Shown one piece after another: positions 1 through 11,994 of a stretch of DNA of 64,000 bases. The notes beneath the pieces are model-generated. The model did no database searches. It was not told the origin of the DNA and saw only the letters and a program-made list of their open reading frames with translations. The stretch covers positions 120,489-184,488 of the forward strand of contig MNCI01004879.1 of the NCBI GenBank assembly GCA_015680685.1, written 5' to 3'. Every line of letters begins with the position of its first letter. Position 1 is the first letter of the stretch. The DNA comes from Gnetum montanum. Lineage: Eukaryota; Streptophyta; Gnetopsida; Gnetales; Gnetaceae. The translations under genes and the position numbers were made by a program.

Positions 1-840
1 CGGTTAAGACTTTAACTCTTGTTCCAAATGACATTCCTGGAGCCTACGGACTCTTTGAATGTGGGTTTGTCAGGGCATTAAGGGCATGAGCCTGCTTTGG
101 GGAGGATCCACTGACATTCCTATTTGGGGCACCAGTTAAATTCTTTCCCCTAACATTTTTGCAATCTATTTTAGTTTGTTCATTTTCATCTTGACATCCA
201 TTTCATCGATGTTGTAGTTGTCCCTTTTTATCTATCTTTCTTATTTCTTTTCTTTCTCCATTCTAATGCTACCGGAGGTTCGTGATTAGTCATGGGGGTA
301 CGGGGCCCAATTTTTTTGATTTTCTTCTAACCCCTACACCTTCGATAGTCACCATTAGTACATCTCCAGATCCGCAATCAGCCATGCCACAACTCAGCCA
401 ATGGACTTACACCGAAGCAAGGTATCAATGGCATTGAAATTCATCTACCCTTGCTAATATAAGATTGTGTTGTGTGTGTAGATGGAAATTGTACAACAAC
501 GGATTGGATCTGGAGGGAACACTTGGAATGGCGTGATGCTGAAATAGCTATGCAAGGAGTAAGATCGATGGTGCGCTTACAGATCAACAACGAAAGGCAC
601 AATCTTGGTGTTGGTAGCAGAAAAACTTCTTTATCTCTCTCTTTCTAAAGCTACCAAATGAGGCCTAATGTCAATTTAAGGTGTTCACCCTTGTTGTCAT
701 GAACACTAGTTTTGTTGTGTCTTGTAATGATGATCCATTCACATGTCATCCCATTAGTTCCATTTGAGTCAATAATCCCATACCTTCTTGATATTATTGT
801 AAAGAACTCGAGGATGAGTTTTCATTTAGTCATGGGGGTA
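1..840 (+). mobile_element. 3' internal remnant of an upstream copy of the E1 family
   Basis: This stretch is a diverged copy of 5239-6086, the sequence just before the 3' LTR of E1, and it runs directly into the LTR at 841. It is therefore the 3' end of another copy of the family whose remainder lies left of the window. It carries a TAGTCATGGGGG tract at about 285-297 and again at 827-838, where it ends two bases before the LTR and is the likely polypurine tract. The arrangement is internal-LTR-internal-LTR: either a recombinant array sharing an LTR or an assembly join at the N at 1656. Confidence 0.75.
475..648 (+). CDS. Conserved short ORF in the 3' untranslated region (copy 1)
   Basis: This is a 57-residue open frame that reads through DGNCTTTDWIWREHLEW and ends at a TAA. 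Related peptides occur at the same relative place in E1 (within 5642-5920) and in E3 (within 37290-37529, minus strand). All three keep the DWIWR core, an AMQG- or ITQG-like segment and an NERHNLGVG-like segment. The frame has no ATG at its left end. Instead it follows TTGTGTGTGTAG, which could be a splice acceptor, so it may be a captured or spliced exon. Conservation at protein level among decayed copies is suggestive only, and I recognise no family. Confidence 0.3.
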   Translation, partial: CVDGNCTTTDWIWREHLEWRDAEIAMQGVRSMVRLQINNERHNLGVGSRKTSLSLSF

Positions 841-950
841 TGATGGGATGCAATATTGCATCCCTCACGATATCATGTATGCAATATCGCATCGTCCCCT
901 GTAATATCGCATACGTGATATTGCGGTGCGTCATCATATCTATAAATAAG
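841..950 (+). promoter_or_regulatory. U3 promoter: GATATTGC palindrome block plus TATA box
   Basis: The first 90 bases of the LTR hold several copies of GCAATATC/GATATTGC in both orientations, including the palindrome GCAATATTGC. They are followed by a TATA box (TATAAATAAG at 941-950). The same layout recurs in the right LTR of E1 and in the LTRs of E2, E3 and E4. Confidence 0.65.
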
Positions 951-1655
951 AGGTGGCTCTCCCTTGTTTTCCATCCTAGGCTTAGACCGTAGTGAAACTC
1001 TAGCAGTTTGATCTCTTTAGAGATAGAATATTTTCCATGTGCAAGTAGTAGGAACTCCAAAGTGAATGGATCTTTATTCGAGCAAACATTTTACCTGAAC
1101 ACAAGTTTGTGTACGACAATAAAGACGAACTTCTTGGATAAACCTTGCAGTGCATGGAATAGGCTAATTAGGACTTTATTTATTTTTATTTACTATTTGC
1201 CATTTAAATGCTTTATTAGTTTTTAAATCTTTCTCAACCCTTCTCTCCTAGTTAAGTGCCTCAGTATGACCACTTCGAGCACGTGCGTTACGCGTGGTGA
1301 TCCCAGTAACGACTAGCATTTGGTAACCACGGTTGCATTAGTTCAGGGTGTGAATGGTAAGTGGGAACGGATGCTAACGCTAGGTTAATTCAGACTTAGT
1401 TAGTTAGTTAGAGTTAGTAATTAGTCTCTTCAATCCTTTACCTCAATAGCATAGGAGATAAAACATAAAAAGATATAAAAATCATATACCTCAGACTTAC
1501 TTAACCATACACCGTGACAAATACAAGTAAGTCTAGGAAGACAACGAATAATTAACCTTAAGTGTTCCATGAGGCGTGTAGGCACTTAGTCTATGGAGTT
1601 CGACTGGATCGCGCGTGTTACGCTCCTATTCGTATGGTTGAGTGTAGGGGTACCT
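841..1655 (+). repeat. E1 left LTR
   Basis: This LTR starts TGATGGGATGCAATATTGC and is recognisable end to end against 6087-6909. It stops about ten bases short of the expected CTCATCA terminus because of the N at 1656. It also aligns, in reverse, with the E3 LTRs at 36362-37145 and 42501-43323. Confidence 0.9.
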
Positions 1656-1656
1656 N
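1656..1656. other. Assembly gap hiding LTR end, primer site and gag start
   Basis: A single N joins the LTR (…GGGGTACCT) directly to a point within gag. In E3 the equivalent two points are separated by roughly 1.1 kb containing the LTR end, the tRNA-Asp primer site and the Gag N-terminus. Confidence 0.85.
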
Positions 1657-3240
1657 AGACTAGACATGATTAATATCCCACGATTTGAGGGAGGATACAA
1701 TGCTGATTCGCAGAATCACTTACTTCACGATGCCTGCGCCTTGCAAAACATTGAAAAAAAGTGGTAAAAGTTAAAGTTGTTCCCGAGGATACTCATAAAA
1801 GAAGAGGAAAGATGGTACCAGTCCTTAGAACTGAAATCCATTTGAAGGTGGAGTACGATGTTAGAACTGTTTAACGATAAATACCAAGCGTACTCCTAAG
1901 TGTCCAGCTTGCGGAAGTAGATCCAAGGATGGAAGAAGGGTAATGATGGACCCTTGGATGCTACCATGGGCTGATATTATACATTTCTACATCGTTTCCT
2001 GGGCCATGGTTATGCACAACGGGATTGACTACGCCATCTTGTAGATGGGCTAAGAGATGAAACCAGGAGAACCCTTGGAACATATGCCCAAGGGAAATTA
2101 TCTGAACTTAGGTCCCATGAGGTTCATAGATTGTTGGAGCAAGTAGCTAAGGAAGAAGGAGAGCTATGTAAGAGAGAAAGCATGGAAGAATACAATCGCG
2201 ATCCTTCCCTCTGAAAGAGCAGAGTGAGATTCTATGAGGAGGAGGATGAGTCATCACTTGAAGAGTTGGTGAGTAGGAAAGCCTTGCCACTTCAGAAATA
2301 AACAACAGAAGTGTCAACTAAGGTAGATCAAATGTGGGACTCCTTAGATTTTAGATTTGAAACTATTTTGAAAATCATAGAGGAGTCCAAGAAGCAAAGT
2401 AGTGACCATGATAAGAAAAAGAAGAGGGATTTGGACTATGCACATAACAAAGGTAAGGGTAAAATGATTATCACCAAAGAGGTTGTGGATTCCAATACGG
2501 ATGATGAAGATGGATGTGAAATATGCTAATATGACCATCCTAAGGGTTGTTGCTTGATAATGTCACATTTGCAAGAGTCTGGGGTGTATGCACTCAACCC
2601 AAGACTTAACAAACAGTAAGCATCCTGTCAGTTACCTTATCCCCAAGGTAACCCGAGGCAGTTCCACTAACCTTTAACATATTATCCAAGTGGAACTCTA
2701 CCACAACCTATGGAGCAACACCAGCAGTAGCAATATCCATAGTCATGGGGGATGCCACCGCCAAGGCAACAATACNTAGTAGCAATACCCATAGTCATGG
2801 GGGATGCCACCGCCAAGGCAACAATACCATTACTGGATACTAGATCCATTTGGCTACTACATACTGTAGCCAATCTCTCCAAGTGACTCTATTGGTCACG
2901 TGACTCCACAATGTCACTACCAAGCTCAGGAGTACTATAGAAATCCTTCTCCTGGGAGAAACACACCACATGCATACCATCCTCCAAATCCACCTGCAAC
3001 TCTTACGCCAATAGCTCCACTACCACCTGCTCCAGCAATGCAAGGGGAACTCCCCACTCAACTACAGCAACGCAATGCTACGAGAGCTGTAAACCATCAA
3101 CCCACTACTAGTTCTGACAACCGTACAATGAGAAGACCTTTCTTCAGAACCAACAGTCCAAAAAAGCTCTCACAACCATAGGTGGTTGAGGCTCGGAATG
3201 TTCCCCCATCAAATAAGGCTTCGAAGCTCCCTTGAAACCA
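1657..3240 (+). pseudogene. gag: E1 gag (5'-truncated, with stops)
   Basis: The reading frame encodes a plant-type retrotransposon Gag core (INIPRFEGGYN, then a KLKLFPRIL-like segment and an HLVDGLRDETRRTLGTYAQG segment). A lysine/glutamate-rich linker follows, then a compact zinc-knuckle-like motif at about 2515-2560 (CEIC, stop, YDHPKGC) and a proline/glutamine-rich tail. Several in-frame TAG/TAA codons replace expected Gln codons, so the gene is dead. The N-terminal third is lost in the N at 1656. A short tandem duplication around the N at 2776 lies in the Pro/Gln-rich tail. Gag would form the virus-like particle that packages the element RNA in the cytoplasm. Homologues lie in E2, E3 and E4. 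Confidence 0.8.
2735..2826 (+). repeat. Short direct duplication across an N (assembly join)
   Basis: About 45 bases, including TAGTCATGGGGGATGCCACC, occur on both sides of the N at 2776 with one or two differences. This pattern fits two contig ends that overlap but were not merged. Confidence 0.75.
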
Positions 3241-3299
3241 AAAACAGAGCTCAACGCATATGATTATGTTAACACATACCATCACTGACTGGATCAAGG

Positions 3300-4129
3300 C
3301 GGACCACCTTCCCAGGAAATTCTCTGATCCTAGAAGTCCCCTAATCTACCTCCAAGTCGCTGGGAATGAACCACGTAAAGCTCTTCTTGAGGCAGGTTCT
3401 AGAGTCAACTTGATATCGCAAGAAATGTATAAAGCTTGAAACCTGCCTCCACTAATGAAGAGCAATATTTGCTTAGAGTTGGCTGACCAGTCCATCACTA
3501 TTCCCTTGGGATTGGTGGAGGACATTGTTACCACTGTGTGTGGTTGGTCATACCTAGCTGATTTCCTAGTGATAAAAGTCAACAATGACAAGGGAGACTT
3601 CCCAATAATAATGGGAAGGGCATGGCTAAGTACTATGAATGCATGCCTAAGAATCCATAATCTTTCCTTGGAAATATCTAATGAAAACACTTATGGAAAT
3701 ATCAATAAGAAGAAGGTTCCATGCATCACATACAATGATACAGAGGGTGATAGCATACAGGAGCATTCAACATCTCCTGCATGCAACCAGTGTGCCCTAG
3801 AAGTTAACATACAAAAATGCCTGTATGAAGCAACCACACAACAAGAGAACACCTAGTGGTTGATAGCTAATGAAGAGAGCAACCCACCAATATGCATGGA
3901 ACTAACTGGGGGACTAATTTGTGTCCACGAAGAAAGCATAGATGCACTGGAGCAAGAGTGTCGTCAACTTCCAACCCTTATTCTAAAACCACCAATCGAG
4001 GGAAGTTGGAAACTCTTAGAAAATCCAAATGAGTACTTCGATAGAAGAATACTAGTCTGTGTGCAACTGACCAACCCTTATCATGAACCTAGAATGGTCT
4101 ATGCACATAGCACATTTGAGAGAGGATGA
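3300..4129 (+). pseudogene. E1 retropepsin-like protease domain (decayed)
   Basis: The frame continues after gag into an aspartic-protease-like domain. The active-site segment at about 3377-3415 reads KALLEAGSRVNLIS; the intact E3 homologue has LLDSGSGVNLIS, so the catalytic Asp-Ser-Gly has become Glu-Ala-Gly here. Downstream, ELADQSITIPLGLVEDI and FPIIMGRAWLSTM match the part of retropepsins that ends in an I-(I/L)-GR-x-WL strand. The C-terminal part (3860-4129) is an unrecognised extension. Retropepsins cleave Gag and Gag-Pol polyproteins. Here no RT or integrase follows, so its only evident substrate would be Gag. In-frame stops and the lost aspartate make it inactive. Confidence 0.7.
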
Positions 4130-5641
4130 TCTTGCTCACTATTTTGGATCTCTCCCTTCCAATTCAGTCATGGGGCAGATGGCTACCTATGCTAATCATT
4201 TGCAGCCCTCAGTTTCTTTTTAAGTTTTTGTTTTACATATTTTTGTTTTACAAATTTCTTTAACTTTTCTTATTTTTTTTACAACATTGTTTATACTTTT
4301 TCATTTCTTTGTGTGTTTGATTATTTTTTCTAATTCGTCACCTAATAAGTGCTCTGATGGTGGTATGAACTGTATTCCATTGATTACTAGTGTTTGATTT
4401 TTACCTTTAAGTTATGATGTTGATACTAAGGTATGGTTCTTTTGATATCGCAGGCAATGAGTCCACTTCATCCATACATCCATAAAATTCTATAGTCTCT
4501 CTTGGCTTGGAACTGTACAGTCCCTTTCTCAATAATAAGAACTATCAACGAACCGGTGATTGGGCATTTCTCAAACTAAAGAAGTACTCAAGGATTGAAA
4601 AGGTTGTGACTTCAAGGGGATTTGATGCACTTTTTCTGGCCATTCTCTTGGGTGCTTGGATGTTTTCTTCTTGAGTTTTCTTACCATTCCAATGTTGCCG
4701 CATCATCGAGAAGTTGAACAAATAGAAATAATAAGTCTTTATATGGTGTGGTTCTCACGCAAAAACATAAAATAAAATAAAATGAAAAAAAAAAACATAA
4801 AAAACAAAACACAGTGAGAATTCAAAGCACACCCCTTAGACGAAATAATCATTTGGGCTACAAGCACTGGTTATGGAACTAAAATAAACATGTTTCCTCT
4901 AACTAAGGCCCTTCTCGCTTCCCACTTTCTTCTCTTTCGTTTCATCGGAATGGTGGCAGCTCTTTGGTGAAGGCATTCTTGTTACTTCAAGTGGATGGAT
5001 GGGCCGAATGTATTAATGCGAAGTCACTGAATGTGGTTTGTTTGAGGCCGAATTTGGAATGGGATCTACTAAGTCACATTAACCATTAATACACAAGGGG
5101 CTATAAACCACCTTGTTCCTGATATTCCATTCCATTCTCTTCTTTCCATCCTTATTTTCCCATTTATCACCTTATTGCCGGTTGTATCAATAGTCCATAT
5201 TTTGGTAGATGCATTGTTTTATTTTTGGTAAACTCTTGTGGTTAAGACTTTAACTCTTTCTTCCAAATGACATTCCTAGAGCCTACAAACTCTTTGAATG
5301 TGGGATTGTTAGGGCATTAAAGGCATGAGCTTTCTTTGGGGAGGACCCACTGACATTCCTATTTGGTGCATCCGTTAGTTTCTTTCCCTTAAACATTTAT
5401 GCAATCACCAATTATTTGGTTCATTTTCATCTTTGGCATCCATTTTATTGGCATTGCCATTGTTTCTTTTTCTTCATCTTTCTTATTCCTTCTCTTTTTC
5501 CGTTCTATCACTACCAGAGGTTCGCTCTCAGTCATGGGCGTCCTGGTCCAATTTTTTTGATTTTTCTCTTAAACCCTACACCTCGGGTAGTCACCAGTAT
5601 TATATCTCCAGATCTGTATCAACCATATCACAACTCAACCA

Positions 5642-5920
5642 ATGGACCTTACACTGAAGAAAGGTATCAATTGCATTATGATTCATTTATCCTTGCTAAT
5701 ATTAGACTATGTTGTGTGTGCAGATGGAAATCATATAACAACAGATTGGATCTGGAGGAAACACTTGGAACGGACTGGTACTGAAGCAATTACGCAAGGA
5801 ACGAGATTGATAGCACACTTATGGATGAACAACAAAAGGCGCAATCTTGGTGTTGGCAACAGTAGACTTCTTCTTTTCTCTCTCAATTGCCAAATAAGGC
5901 TGGATGTCAAATGTGTATAG
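5642..5920 (+). CDS. Conserved short ORF in the 3' untranslated region (copy 2)
   Basis: This is a 92-residue ORF. Its C-terminal two thirds (from CADGNHITTDWIWRKHLE) match the short ORFs at 475-648 and 37290-37529. The shared part begins right after TTGTGTGTGCAG, a possible splice acceptor. I recognise no family and do not assign a function. Confidence 0.3.
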   Translation: MDLTLKKGINCIMIHLSLLILDYVVCADGNHITTDWIWRKHLERTGTEAITQGTRLIAHLWMNNKRRNLGVGNSRLLLFSLNCQIRLDVKCV

Positions 5921-6070
5921 TGTTCACTCTTGTTGTCATGAACACTAATTTTTGCCATGTATTGTAATGATGATCCATTCACATGTCACCCCATCTACCA
6001 TTAGTGTCATTTAAGTCAATAATCCCATACCTTCCCAATATTTTGTAAGGAACTCAAGGACAAGTTTTCA

Positions 6071-6086
6071 TTTAGTCATGGGGGTA
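6071..6086 (+). promoter_or_regulatory. Polypurine tract of E1
   Basis: TTTAGTCATGGGGGTA abuts the 3' LTR. The same sequence sits at the same place before the LTR at 841 and, in reverse, next to the 3' LTRs of E2 and E3. In LTR elements this tract primes plus-strand DNA synthesis. Confidence 0.7.
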
Positions 6087-6909
6087 TGATGGGATGCAAT
6101 ATCGCATGGGCCACAATATCACGTACACGATATTGCATCTGCAATATTGTGTTGGCCCCTGTGATATTGTGTACGCGATATCGTAGCCTGTCGCCTTGTT
6201 TATAAATAAGAGGTAGCTTGTAAGATCATCTAGATCTAGACCCTTAGCTAAACTCTGGCAATTTTACCATTCCAGAGATAGAATAATTTCCATGTGCCCG
6301 TAGTAGGAGTCTCAAAGTGAATGGATCTTTATTTGAGAAAATTATACCTGAGCACACATTTGTGTACAGAAATAAAGACGAACTTTCTGATAAACCTTGT
6401 GGTGCATGGACTAAGCGAATTAGGATTTAATTAATGTTAAAATTTTAAATTCTTTCTTACATAATTAATCTCTTTCAATCCTCAACTCCTAGTTAAGTGC
6501 ATTTAGTATGACCGCTTCGAGCACGTGTGCTATGCTTGGTAACCCAGTAACAAATAGCATTTGGTAATCCTAGTAGCGTTGCACTGGTTCATGGTGTGTA
6601 CGGCAAGTGGGAATGAATACTAATGCTAGGATGATTAAAGCTTAGTTAGTGAAAGTTAGATGCTTAGTCTCTTCATCCTTTCCTCTCTTAGCATAGGCGA
6701 TAAAAAGATAAAAGACATAAAAATCATATACCTTAGACTTACTTAACCATACGACCGTGACAATATAAGTAAGTCTAGGAAGACAACGATTGATTAACCT
6801 TAATTGTTCCATAAGGCACATAAGCACTTAGTCCTTAGAGTTCGATGGGATCACGCATGAGACGCTCGTATTCATATGGTTGAGTGTAGGGGTACCTCGC
6901 CACTCATCA
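6087..6909 (+). repeat. E1 right LTR with TATA box
   Basis: This 823-bp LTR runs from TGATGGGATGC to CCACTCATCA. It contains the palindromic GATATTGC block, followed by TATAAATAAG at 6201-6210. Its 3' end is complete, unlike the left copy. Confidence 0.9.
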
Positions 6910-6949
6910 TGTTGCATTAGCATTCGCAATGTTGCCAACCTATGTGCAA

Positions 6950-7530
6950 CATGGTCAAACTTAGCATCTGTAACCATCTCCTCATCTCATACACCTCTCA
7001 ACATCATCTCAACTTGTTTTGATGGCAATTTAGTGACCTCAAAAGTTATGTGATGAAACTTAGAAAAGTTCCAAAATTTTTTGCAAGTGTCATGCCAACA
7101 TTAACGTTGGATAATCTTTATTGTTAGTGTAAATGCTTTTGATGCTAACAACATCCATCACCAACATCTCCTCTTAGTCTCATAGATCTTTTAGCATCAT
7201 TTGGATAGCTTTCAGTGTTAGTTTAGAGGTGAAATGAGGCCTTGACAACTTGAAATAATAACTTTGACAAAATTTCAAAATTTTTCCCAAGTATGGCTAA
7301 TGTTGATGCTACATCGATGTCAACGTCAACGTTCTTGATGCTACTAACCTTCCTAAAATATGATTGAACTTAGCATTCAACATCATCTCCTCATATCCCA
7401 TATTTCTTAACATCATTCGACATCAATTAAGAGGTGAAATGAAGCTCTAGAAATTCATTTTTAGCACTTGACTAAGTGCTAGTGATAGCATCACCTTGAT
7501 GGGTTGTCATGATTGCTAAAACCAAAGACC
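6950..7530. repeat. Degenerate tandem repeat, about 200-bp period
   Basis: Three diverged units share CATCTCCTC…CTCA, a CATCAT stretch and GAGGTGAAATGA(A/G)G. The CATCTCCTC element falls near 6974, 7164 and 7384, giving spacings of about 190-220 bp. No coding is seen. Confidence 0.5.
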
Positions 7531-10148
7531 GAACTTGCTATTTCTGAACATAGTGACAAGTTACACTTAAATCTAAGTTTGATTTTAGTAACCTTAAATT
7601 AAATTTGGCAACTCTACACCTATAAATACAAGTCTAAAACACAAATTTTAGGGCCATTTTTTTGAAAATTAAGAGCACTTGTTAGATTTTAGGAGACTAA
7701 GAGCATGAGTTCCTACCATTGTTTCAGTATCCATGGGCTCCTCAACCATCTTTCACACCTTCAAAATCACTTCTAGAGATAGAATTTTTGAGCTTCTACA
7801 ACATTTTCCAGAGTTTGAATTTTTTAAGCTTCAATGTTAGTGATGGGAACCTTGGTTGAAATAGCCTTGTTTTAGCCCTAAATTAACTCTGGATCATGCC
7901 TACAACTTCCTCATCCATAACCTAACCTTTCAAAGATTCAATTCCATTCTCTGAATCCATATTTGCTCAAGATTTGAGCTTCTTTGATTACTTTTATTAT
8001 ACTTACATTTTGCTTACATTGCTTGTAGTTTGGTTCTCCATAAGAAGTGGACACTCCACAATTCATTAATAAATCATTTTATTATTTGGAAAAGGATCTA
8101 AAATCTTTCTTCCTCATCATAGCATCTCATTCTTATTATTTTATGTTCATTTATTCATGTTCTATACTTAGAAATTTTTCTATCTCTTACATTGCATTTT
8201 ATACCTAGTCAAAATTTTCAACATTTTATACTTCGTTATTTTTTTAGCAACATCCTTGATTATGATATTTTGCATGTATTGCAATATACTCCTTTGAATT
8301 GAATGAATGACTTGTATAATGACAAGCCACTTGCTTTAACTAAGCTATGCCTCATTACTTTTCCCACATAGGTACTTTAAAGCAAAATAGAAATCAGCTA
8401 TTAAATGCTAAAATAGAGGATTTGGGACTTGTATGTTCAAATATTAGAGATGTGCCATTGTTTATGCAAATCTTTTGACCACTACAAATTTTCACATAGC
8501 TCATAAAATGCATATTTCACAATGAATGGTCTGAAATGGTCATAGCAATAAAGTTAAATGACTATTAAAAGAAACACATATATATTGATATTAATGCTAA
8601 TAAAACTTCAAATAGAAATATGCATTTTTTAAAAAAATAAGAAATATTCAAGCATTAACAAGAAACATCCACATGAAAATATCTATCAAAGAAGCAAATA
8701 AGACTTAATGGTTATTCAATGAATCTACTATTGTAGTTGTTGCTAGTTGATAAAACACAAAAATCTCAAGTTTAAGGGGATGCCTTAATACCTTAAGATG
8801 CTATGAACACATATGCATTGATGCAACCTTAAATTTTGGCTTATAAATATGCAAACTATGATAGTAGAAAACATACTTTACTTTTAGTTAGTTTTAGCCA
8901 AACCCTTGTAGTTTTATTCTATGATTTGTAATCAATTAACATGTGTCTATAACATGCATCTAAAGTCTATTGTCAAAATCATTATTCAAGTGATTATGTT
9001 CGGATGTACCCATAGATAGCCATAAAAGTCATGATTGATTTCTTTTACATTGTAACACCTTAACTTAGATTAATTTACATTTTCTACATTTTTAATACCA
9101 TTTAATACTTAATTTTCTAATGTTTTCATTTACATTTTTGTTTGTACTTAGTAAAACTATAATTGAAATTTTATTATGTCTATAGATCCTCTAGATCTAT
9201 TGGACTTGATTTGAATCTTAGATTTACCAAACCCTTTTTATAAATTGGGAAAATCAAAACAAATTATGTAAAAATCAGATTAAAATCGTGAATATTTACA
9301 AAAGACAGCACTTATATGCACTGCTATTAGTACCACATTTTCTAGTTTTTTTCATGTAAGAATTCAATTAAAGTGGAAAATCAAATATAGAAATTTTAGT
9401 TTTTGGCTCTTAACAATATACAATATATTAAATTTTAAAAATCAATAAAAATGTTACACTATTCATCAAATCAATTATCCGATCCGATTTTGAATCGGCT
9501 TTAATGTTAACTTGCAATATATCCCAGGGATTAATGGCAGATTTCTGCATCTATGATTCTGAATAACACCGAAAAAAAAGTGTCAATATTAAAAATATAT
9601 TAAAACTTTGAGTTAAATTGCAATAAAGCTACGAGCTAATTTAGAAAGCAGGTAATGAAATTAAAAGAGGTCCGTGCGTTAACCAAGAAAACAAAGGGAA
9701 AACAAATACTGGGAAGGAGAAGGCCATGAAACTCAAAGAGCTGCCATGTAACTGCGAAAAGCAAAGGCTTGATGCTGCAGACATTATTATAATGACGAGC
9801 GTCCAGCACGCGAATGCTGTGAATTAAAAGCAGTAAAATAACTTTGACATTAATATTAATGTTAAGGCAGCACGGGAATCATGTGAATTAAAAGTTATGT
9901 AGTTTACGTGTTGGAGATGATGAATTGGAGGGTACAAGCCTTGTCTCCCTCTACCTACAAAGCAACCTAACAATCCATTCCATTTACTTCATGTTCATGG
10001 AATATTGCAAAATAGTCTTACAAAATTATCTCAGGCCTCTTGCTAATAGTTAGTATCAATTACGTGACTCTAGGATGAAAACTTGCATTTATAGCTAGGT
10101 ACTTCATTATGAGATATATTCATGTACCTTTAAATGCAATTGCTTAAA
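7531..10148. other. AT-rich DNA without recognisable genes
   Basis: I see no long ORF, RNA gene or element terminus here. The segment around 9660-9910 is less AT-rich and could be low-copy sequence. A near-perfect 22-bp palindrome, TTGACATTAATATTAATGTTAA, lies at 9844-9865. Confidence 0.5.
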
Positions 10149-10575
10149 AAGAAAAGAGGGTAGATATCTTTGAAACTAATATCTATCATCATGCTTTCAT
10201 ATCAATAATTGTATTTTAATGATACATAACTATCAATTATTTAATGCATTTAACTTTAATCATATAAAGTAAAAGTGGATGGATGGATATCTTTGAAATT
10301 AATATTTAACAACATTTCGCTATATTAATTATTGTATTTATGGATGCATAGGTGTTAATTAACTCTTTGAATTATAATCACATGAAGTAAAAGTGGATGC
10401 ATAACTTTATACTAAATGTTTGGAATTGTAGTTCTATATTAATTATCACATTCAAAGATACATAGCTATCAATTAATTAGTTATGCCTTTAATCATAATA
10501 ACATGAAGTAAAAGTGTATAAGCACCTTTAAAATAAACCTCTAGCATTATCTTCCCTTATTGATTATTGCATTGT
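10149..10575. repeat. Tandem repeat, about 120-bp period, 3.5 units
   Basis: Units starting with AGTAAAAGTGGAT or a close variant begin at about 10149, 10268, 10386 and 10507, giving periods of 118-121 bp. Each contains TATTAATTAT-like and CATAGCTATCAATTA-like stretches. The units are AT-rich and diverged. Confidence 0.6.
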
Positions 10576-11994
10576 AAGATAGATAAATATAGGTTATGAA
10601 AGAGTGGCCATAAATTGTAAAGAAGCAATGATCTTCATTTAAGCTTTACATAATACTTTTTTGGCATTGAAAGTATCATTTGTAAAGTTTTCTTCTTTCC
10701 AAGTATGTCATGTCAATAAGAGGATAATGGTAATCAAGTATTATGTTGAGATGGGTAACCTTAATTGATGGTTTTGTTATAGCATATACATGAAAATATT
10801 AAATTGTGATATACAATGAGATGTTAGCATAGAGGTAACATTTTGGTGAAAGGGTTATAAAAACAAGTTAAAACCATTTTCTTCATACTAAAAGAAGATG
10901 AAAAATTATAGTTTTTTAAACCCTTATTTTTGTTATCTTGTTTACATCCATACTTTCTTGACACTAAACTAATTTTTAAAAATAGATTACTAGTCAATTA
11001 AGTAGAAGGACAATCATTTGGATTAATGGTAAGGTTCTTGTTTCTATTGGAAGTGCATTTAAGTATAAATTACATAATTATTTCACCGAGCACAGAAATC
11101 TTAAGGTAAGAATTAGTTTATCATGATTGAGGATGATATAATCCCTACTTACATTAGTGATTAGGATTTCCATTGCATTTTGTAACACCACAATGATTTT
11201 TAGATAGATTAGCATTTTTGTCCTTTACCCTTACATGACTTCTACAATTTGACTTGGCTTAATAGAGGGTCTTGTATCTTTGATTTATCTCATATACAAT
11301 ATTTTCCCATTTTGGCATTTGGCATAAGACCTAATAATTAGTATAACTACACTTTGATTTCCTTTTAATGAGTCTTACTTTATTGAATTTGTACTTAATA
11401 TGAGATGTTATATTTCTTTGTATTTTGATTAATATCTTATGATGCTAATCTTGTTGAATCTAGATAAGGATAGGAAGATTGGACATTGGCCCTACTAAAG
11501 ATGAGGTTTATCTTTATCTTGACTTTATTGCATTTTATAAGTCTCAAGTTAGAACTTTCTAGAAGCCATGTATGGGAGCATGTAAATTGACCTTTATAAG
11601 TAGTTTATGGGTTTTTCTCTCAAGCATTATTTTTTATGTGTGTCTTCTTCATTTTTAGTTTATTGGTGCTTTGTGCTTGGGATCTTGAGGCTTATTTGTC
11701 ACTAAGGAATATCTTACTAGTTCATGAAGGTAGTAGATCTATTTTTTGTTTTTAGTTCCTTCTTAGATCTAATGCTAAAATTCTTGCTTGATGCCTTTTC
11801 TGAGTCTTATAATTACCTTAGCTATCAAATCATGGATGATAGTATCTCATTTAGATGTAGAAAAAGCTACAGAAGACACATGCAACGTTACCTCAACAAC
11901 AATAGTTAGTATTAATATGGTATGGGACACATACAAGGTTAAGTAGAAGATTGGCAGCAGTTAATCTCAACATGGTTCTTATAGCTAAAAACCC
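10576..11994. other. No recognisable feature
   Basis: AT-rich sequence with only short chance ORFs. I found no homology to the elements elsewhere in the window. Confidence 0.4.

Larger units (their letters stand above)
4130..6086 (+). other. E1 long 3' non-coding internal region
   Basis: About 2 kb between the protease and the 3' LTR contains no long ORF except the conserved short one. A TAGTCATGGGG-like tract lies at 4165-4176, just after the coding region, and a diverged one at about 5528-5538. The region aligns in reverse with 37146-39040 of E3, and its last part with 1-840. It ends with the tract TTTAGTCATGGGGGTA at 6071-6086, the presumed polypurine tract. Confidence 0.7.
841..6909 (+). 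mobile_element. E1: Gag-protease LTR retrotransposon, non-autonomous
   Basis: Two direct LTR copies (841-1655 and 6087-6909) flank an internal region that codes for Gag and a retropepsin-like protease, followed by about 2 kb without long ORFs. No reverse transcriptase, RNase H or integrase motif is visible anywhere inside. The LTRs begin TGATGGGATGC, and the right one ends CCACTCATCA. The left LTR end, the primer site and the first part of gag are missing at the N at 1656; by comparison with E3 about 1.1 kb is absent. No target-site duplication can be checked, because the left LTR continues into another copy. Confidence 0.85.

Noticed and set aside
9844-9865. 22-bp AT palindrome as a regulatory or cruciform site
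   Set aside because: It is a single occurrence in AT-rich DNA with no associated gene.
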